A stretch of DNA of 6,331 nt from assembly GCA_028293055.1 (NCBI GenBank), contig JAQGLD010000055.1, forward strand, positions 1 to 6,331, given 5' to 3'. This DNA comes from Alphaproteobacteria bacterium. GTDB taxonomy: Bacteria > Pseudomonadota > Alphaproteobacteria > Sphingomonadales > Sphingomonadaceae. Shown here one piece after another: positions 5,810 through 6,331 of this stretch (within the stretch, counting starts at the first letter, position 1; every line of letters begins with the position of its first letter). The notes below the pieces were generated by a model. The model was not told where the DNA came from, ran no database searches, and worked only from the letters and a program-made list of their open reading frames with translations. Both the position numbers and the translations under genes were made by a program.

Positions 5810-6296
5810 ACCAACCGACCTCGAGCTCGAGCGCATCCTCGATGCGCCGCGCGACCTGGTGTGGCGGGCTTGGACCGACCCGGTGCATGTCAAGAAATGG
5901 TGGGCGCCGCGGCCCTATCAGACTCCGGAGGTCGAGATGGACCTTCGCCCCGGCGGCAAATTCTACACCCGGATGACCGGCCCCGACGGCTTCGACTTCA
6001 GCGGCACCGGCTGCTTCCTCGAAGTGGTCGAGGGCGAGAAACTGGTATGGACGAGCGCGCTGGGCGAAGGCTGGCGGCCCAACGACCTCGGCCCGGCCGA
6101 TTGCGGCGGCCTGGCATTCACCGCGATCATGACGTTCGAGGACAATGGCGACGGTCGCACTCGCTACCGCGCTCTCGCGATGCACAGGAATGTCGCGGAC
6201 AGCGAGGCGCATGCCAAGATGGGCTTCCACGAGGGCTGGGGGACCTGCGCCGACCAGCTCGGCGAGGTCGCCGCGGAGATGGCTGCGGAGGCCTGA
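5802..6296 (+). CDS. SRPBCC / AHSA1-like domain protein (164 aa), second copy
   Basis: A single SRPBCC-fold domain protein of the same type as the one at 1813-1310. Shared marks are LDAPRDLVWRAWTDP (13-27), VKKWWAPRPY with WWAP at 33-36, the DLRPGGKFYTRM strand pair, a FLEVVEGEKLVWTSAL region and a C-terminal helix after FHEGWGTCADQL. It probably binds a hydrophobic small molecule in the cytoplasm; ligand and activity cannot be told from the sequence, and an Hsp90 role should not be assumed from the family name. The ATG at 5802 has AGAAGGGA upstream at good spacing and overlaps the ArsR stop (TGA 5807-5809) by 8 bases, so the two are translated from one message. The strand order and overlap copy the first module, but the two SRPBCC proteins are clearly diverged, so they likely have different ligands. 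Confidence 0.88.
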   Translation: MAEPTDLELERILDAPRDLVWRAWTDPVHVKKWWAPRPYQTPEVEMDLRPGGKFYTRMTGPDGFDFSGTGCFLEVVEGEKLVWTSALGEGWRPNDLGPADCGGLAFTAIMTFEDNGDGRTRYRALAMHRNVADSEAHAKMGFHEGWGTCADQLGEVAAEMAAEA

Positions 6297-6315
6297 GCGC
6301 GAGCTAACCCCGCCC

Positions 6316-6322
6316 GAAGGAG
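6316..6322 (+). promoter_or_regulatory. Shine-Dalgarno sequence for a gene starting just beyond the right edge
   Basis: GAAGGAG stands 20 bases after the SRPBCC stop, with nine bases left before the window ends. This is a near-perfect ribosome-binding site and no start codon follows within the window, so a third gene of the second ArsR operon probably begins at or just after base 6332. Its identity cannot be seen. Confidence 0.5.
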
Positions 6323-6331
6323 AGCAGCCTC

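Overview
The window is very GC-rich (about two thirds GC by eye) and densely coded. Its proteins and gene style look alphaproteobacterial, and a sphingomonad is my best guess. That rests on overall protein character and codon use, not on a marker gene, so it is only moderately secure. I see no rRNA, tRNA, CRISPR array, insertion sequence or phage gene. It reads as ordinary chromosome with an accessory flavour.

Layout from left to right: (1) the N-terminal 157 codons of a DUF763 protein on the minus strand, running off the left edge; (2) a three-gene minus-strand operon transcribed leftwards, in the order ArsR-type repressor (2150-1797), SRPBCC/AHSA1-like protein (1813-1310) and glutathione S-transferase-like protein (1313-654), with overlapping gene ends; (3) a 207-bp divergent intergenic region with an AT-rich, strongly symmetric TTAAC/GTTAA operator candidate; (4) a plus-strand POT/PTR2-type transporter (2358-3731); (5) a short convergent gap with a long hairpin; (6) guaA, the complete GMP synthase, on the minus strand (5368-3809); (7) a 93-bp divergent gap, again with TTAAC elements; (8) a second ArsR plus SRPBCC pair on the plus strand (5462-5809 and 5802-6296), followed by a good Shine-Dalgarno sequence at the right edge that predicts a third gene beyond the window.

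The main theme is two paralogous, autoregulatory-looking ArsR/SRPBCC modules lying back to back around the transporter and guaA. In both, the repressor comes first, overlaps the SRPBCC gene, and has the same spacing from its N-terminus to the ADPTRR motif. The repressors lack an evident metal-binding motif and keep one cysteine at the same place (C72), so they probably answer to something other than a metal. The upstream regions share TTAAC half-sites, most regularly in front of the first module. The likely biology is ligand- or stress-responsive expression of small-molecule-binding and conjugating proteins. The inducer is unknown. guaA is a housekeeping purine gene that probably only neighbours these modules.

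Nothing here is clearly a novel defence or mobile system. The most promising leads are the tandem operator, the divergent transporter that lacks several canonical POT residues, and the likely leaderless second repressor gene.
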